Assembly (NCBI GenBank): GCA_021734005.1
Contig: JAIPJV010000105.1
Span: forward strand, 1-7,260
From: Fidelibacterota bacterium
GTDB lineage: Bacteria > Fidelibacterota > UBA2242 > JAFGTP01
Direction: 5' to 3'
Length of the DNA stretch: 7,260 bases
Shown here: positions 6,067-7,260 of the stretch, one piece after another
How the letters are laid out: the number at the start of each line of letters is the position of its first letter
Numbering within the stretch: the stretch's first letter is position 1
Translations under genes and position numbers: made by a program
The notes under the pieces: model-generated
Seen by the model: only the letters and a program-made list of their open reading frames with translations
Database searches by the model: none
What the model was told of the DNA's origin: nothing

Positions 6067-7023
6067 ATGAGTAAATATTTTCATATAGATACAGAAAAAA
6101 CCATACCTTTTATTGTAGGGCCTACAGCAGTTGGTAAAACCAGGATTGGGATTGAATTATCCCAAAAATTGTGTGCCGAAATCATCTCTGTTGATTCAAG
6201 ACAGATCTACAAGAAACTGGATATTGGAACGGCCAAGCCAACTGCAGAAGAATGCAGTCAAGTGCCCCACCATCTTATTGATCTGGTTGAACCTGATCAG
6301 CGGATCAGTGCTGGTAAGTATAGAAAACTGGCTCTAGAAAAAGTGCAGGAATTATTGAATAATGATATTCTGCCGCTGTTTGTAGGTGGATCCGGTATGT
6401 ATATTCGGGCTGTTACCCAGGGCTTTTTTAAAGGCAGCCGAACTGATCAGAAAATCAGAGGGCATCTTAAAAAAGAACTGGAAGAAAAAGGGAGGCATCA
6501 ACTTTATGCCCGATTGAAGGAAATCGATCCTGATTATGCTGCTAAGATTCATGTTAATGATACCAAAAGGGTCACACGCGCTCTGGAAATCTATCGGATT
6601 AATGGTAAACCACCTACGAAATTATACGAGGAGCAAAAGAAAAACCCACCTTTTCCCCATATAATTATGGGCCTCAAAATGGACAGAGATAGATTATATA
6701 AGAGAATCAATTCCCGAGTTGATAAAATGGTCGAAGCAGGCTTAGTTGAAGAGGTAAAACAATTAAGAAACCAGGGGTATGGCAAAGTCTTCAATAAAAT
6801 CAAGACAGTAGGTTATTATGAGATCAATCAATATTTAGAAGGTGAAATCGAACGGGAAGTGGCGATCGAAAATATAAAACAGAATTCCCGCCAATATGCA
6901 AAAAGACAACTGAGCTGGTTTCGCAATCAAACCAATACCCACTGGGTTAATATTGGTGACAAATCTAGAGAAGAGGTTGTCAAAGAACTGATTGAAATAT
7001 ATCGAGACGCACATGCTCAATAA
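6067..7023 (+). CDS. miaA: tRNA dimethylallyltransferase
   Basis: Adds a dimethylallyl group from DMAPP to N6 of A37 in tRNAs that read codons starting with U (EC 2.5.1.75), the first step towards ms2i6A. It has 318 residues, the family length. The P-loop is GPTAVGKT (18-25). SVDSRQIYKKLDIGTAKP starts at 41 and carries the catalytic Asp (D43). HHLIDLVEP, GGSGMYIRA (family GGTGLY), the helical swivel insert, VTRALEI and the C-terminal RQYAKRQLSWFR motif follow. Every expected motif is present and intact. ATG 6067 gives a normal N-terminus but has no Shine-Dalgarno, as for xerD; both genes start 9 nt after the stop of the gene before. It is probably transcribed with mutL. Its last 11 nt overlap the next gene, and hfq, a frequent neighbour of miaA, is absent from that place. 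Confidence 0.97.
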   Translation: MSKYFHIDTEKTIPFIVGPTAVGKTRIGIELSQKLCAEIISVDSRQIYKKLDIGTAKPTAEECSQVPHHLIDLVEPDQRISAGKYRKLALEKVQELLNNDILPLFVGGSGMYIRAVTQGFFKGSRTDQKIRGHLKKELEEKGRHQLYARLKEIDPDYAAKIHVNDTKRVTRALEIYRINGKPPTKLYEEQKKNPPFPHIIMGLKMDRDRLYKRINSRVDKMVEAGLVEEVKQLRNQGYGKVFNKIKTVGYYEINQYLEGEIEREVAIENIKQNSRQYAKRQLSWFRNQTNTHWVNIGDKSREEVVKELIEIYRDAHAQ

Positions 7024-7260
7024 ATTTATAAAATCAGGTCTGGTTTTGATTCTAATAATTTCAGGCCTGACTGCTCAGATATATTCTACATATCAATCCG
7101 ATACAATTGTAGTGACAGGAAATCGAATACCTACCACATTGTCGGAAATTTCACGAAATGTGGTGGTAATTAATTCTGCTCAAATTGAACAATCCGGTGC
7201 TACGAGTATTGATGAAGTACTGGCTAAAAGTGTGACCGGCGATTTTCAGTCGCGGGGAAT
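7013..7260 (+). CDS. TonB-dependent outer-membrane receptor, BtuB-like, 5' part
   Basis: Only the first 82 codons lie in the window; the gene runs off the right edge. The N-terminus is a signal peptide: basic residues (NKFIK), a hydrophobic core (about 9-19), and probable cleavage after LTA (19-21). DTIVVTGNR (30-38) resembles the TonB box and start of the plug in BtuB-type receptors (DTLVVTANR in E. coli BtuB). It continues as a plug domain: a VVVINSAQIEQSGA stretch (50-63), then SIDEVLAKSVTGDFQSRG. It should form a 22-strand barrel importing a chelate such as cobalamin or a siderophore; the substrate cannot be told from this part. ATG 7013 overlaps miaA by 11 nt and has no good Shine-Dalgarno. 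There is no room for a cobalamin riboswitch in front, which weakens a B12-regulated role. It shows the cell has an outer membrane. Confidence 0.82.
   Translation, partial: MLNKFIKSGLVLILIISGLTAQIYSTYQSDTIVVTGNRIPTTLSEISRNVVVINSAQIEQSGATSIDEVLAKSVTGDFQSRG

Overview
The window is a dense, single-strand (+) stretch of an AT-rich bacterial chromosome. It holds eight complete or near-complete genes plus the 5' end of a ninth. All the recognisable genes are housekeeping or metabolic. I see no insertion sequence, phage gene, tRNA, rRNA or CRISPR array. A lipopolysaccharide heptose enzyme (gmhA) and a TonB-dependent outer-membrane receptor point to a cell with an outer membrane. MutL is the endonuclease type with a clamp-binding motif, so the organism is not an Escherichia-like gammaproteobacterium that uses MutH. 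Several genes have strong GGAGG-type ribosome-binding sites. A diderm Firmicute (Halanaerobiales-like) or an FCB-group lineage (Cloacimonadota-like) would both fit; the sequence alone does not decide.

Layout. Block 1 (1-2340) is gmhA, then a XerD-like tyrosine recombinase, a site-2-protease-type M50 metalloprotease and a 61-residue tail-anchored membrane protein. Spacings are 9 nt, then a 4-nt ATGA overlap, then a 1-nt TAATG overlap, so the block is probably one transcript with translational coupling at its end. A 99-nt gap (2341-2439) carries a plausible promoter and a short palindrome. Block 2 (2440-4055) is ftcD followed by fchA, which together pass the formimino carbon from formiminoglutamate to tetrahydrofolate and release ammonia to give 5,10-methenyl-THF. 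A 118-nt gap (4056-4173) carries an extended -10 promoter. Block 3 (4174 to the window end) is mutL, miaA and a BtuB-like TonB-dependent receptor, the last overlapping the end of miaA by 11 nt.

The most unusual feature is translational. ftcD and fchA, and possibly gmhA, have no ATG, GTG or TTG at the place where homology and the Shine-Dalgarno sequence put the start. ftcD has an ATT 7 nt after GGAG, exactly where Met1 of animal FTCD aligns. fchA has ATT codons 4 and 7 nt after GGAG. gmhA has ATT and CTG at 4 and 7 nt, while its TTG is only 1 nt from the Shine-Dalgarno. A pipeline that allows only ATG/GTG/TTG would truncate ftcD by 64 residues and fchA by 39, removing conserved N-terminal motifs. 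I found no clear new multi-gene system. The recurrent AUU-type starts and the small membrane protein coupled to the M50 protease are the points most worth following up.
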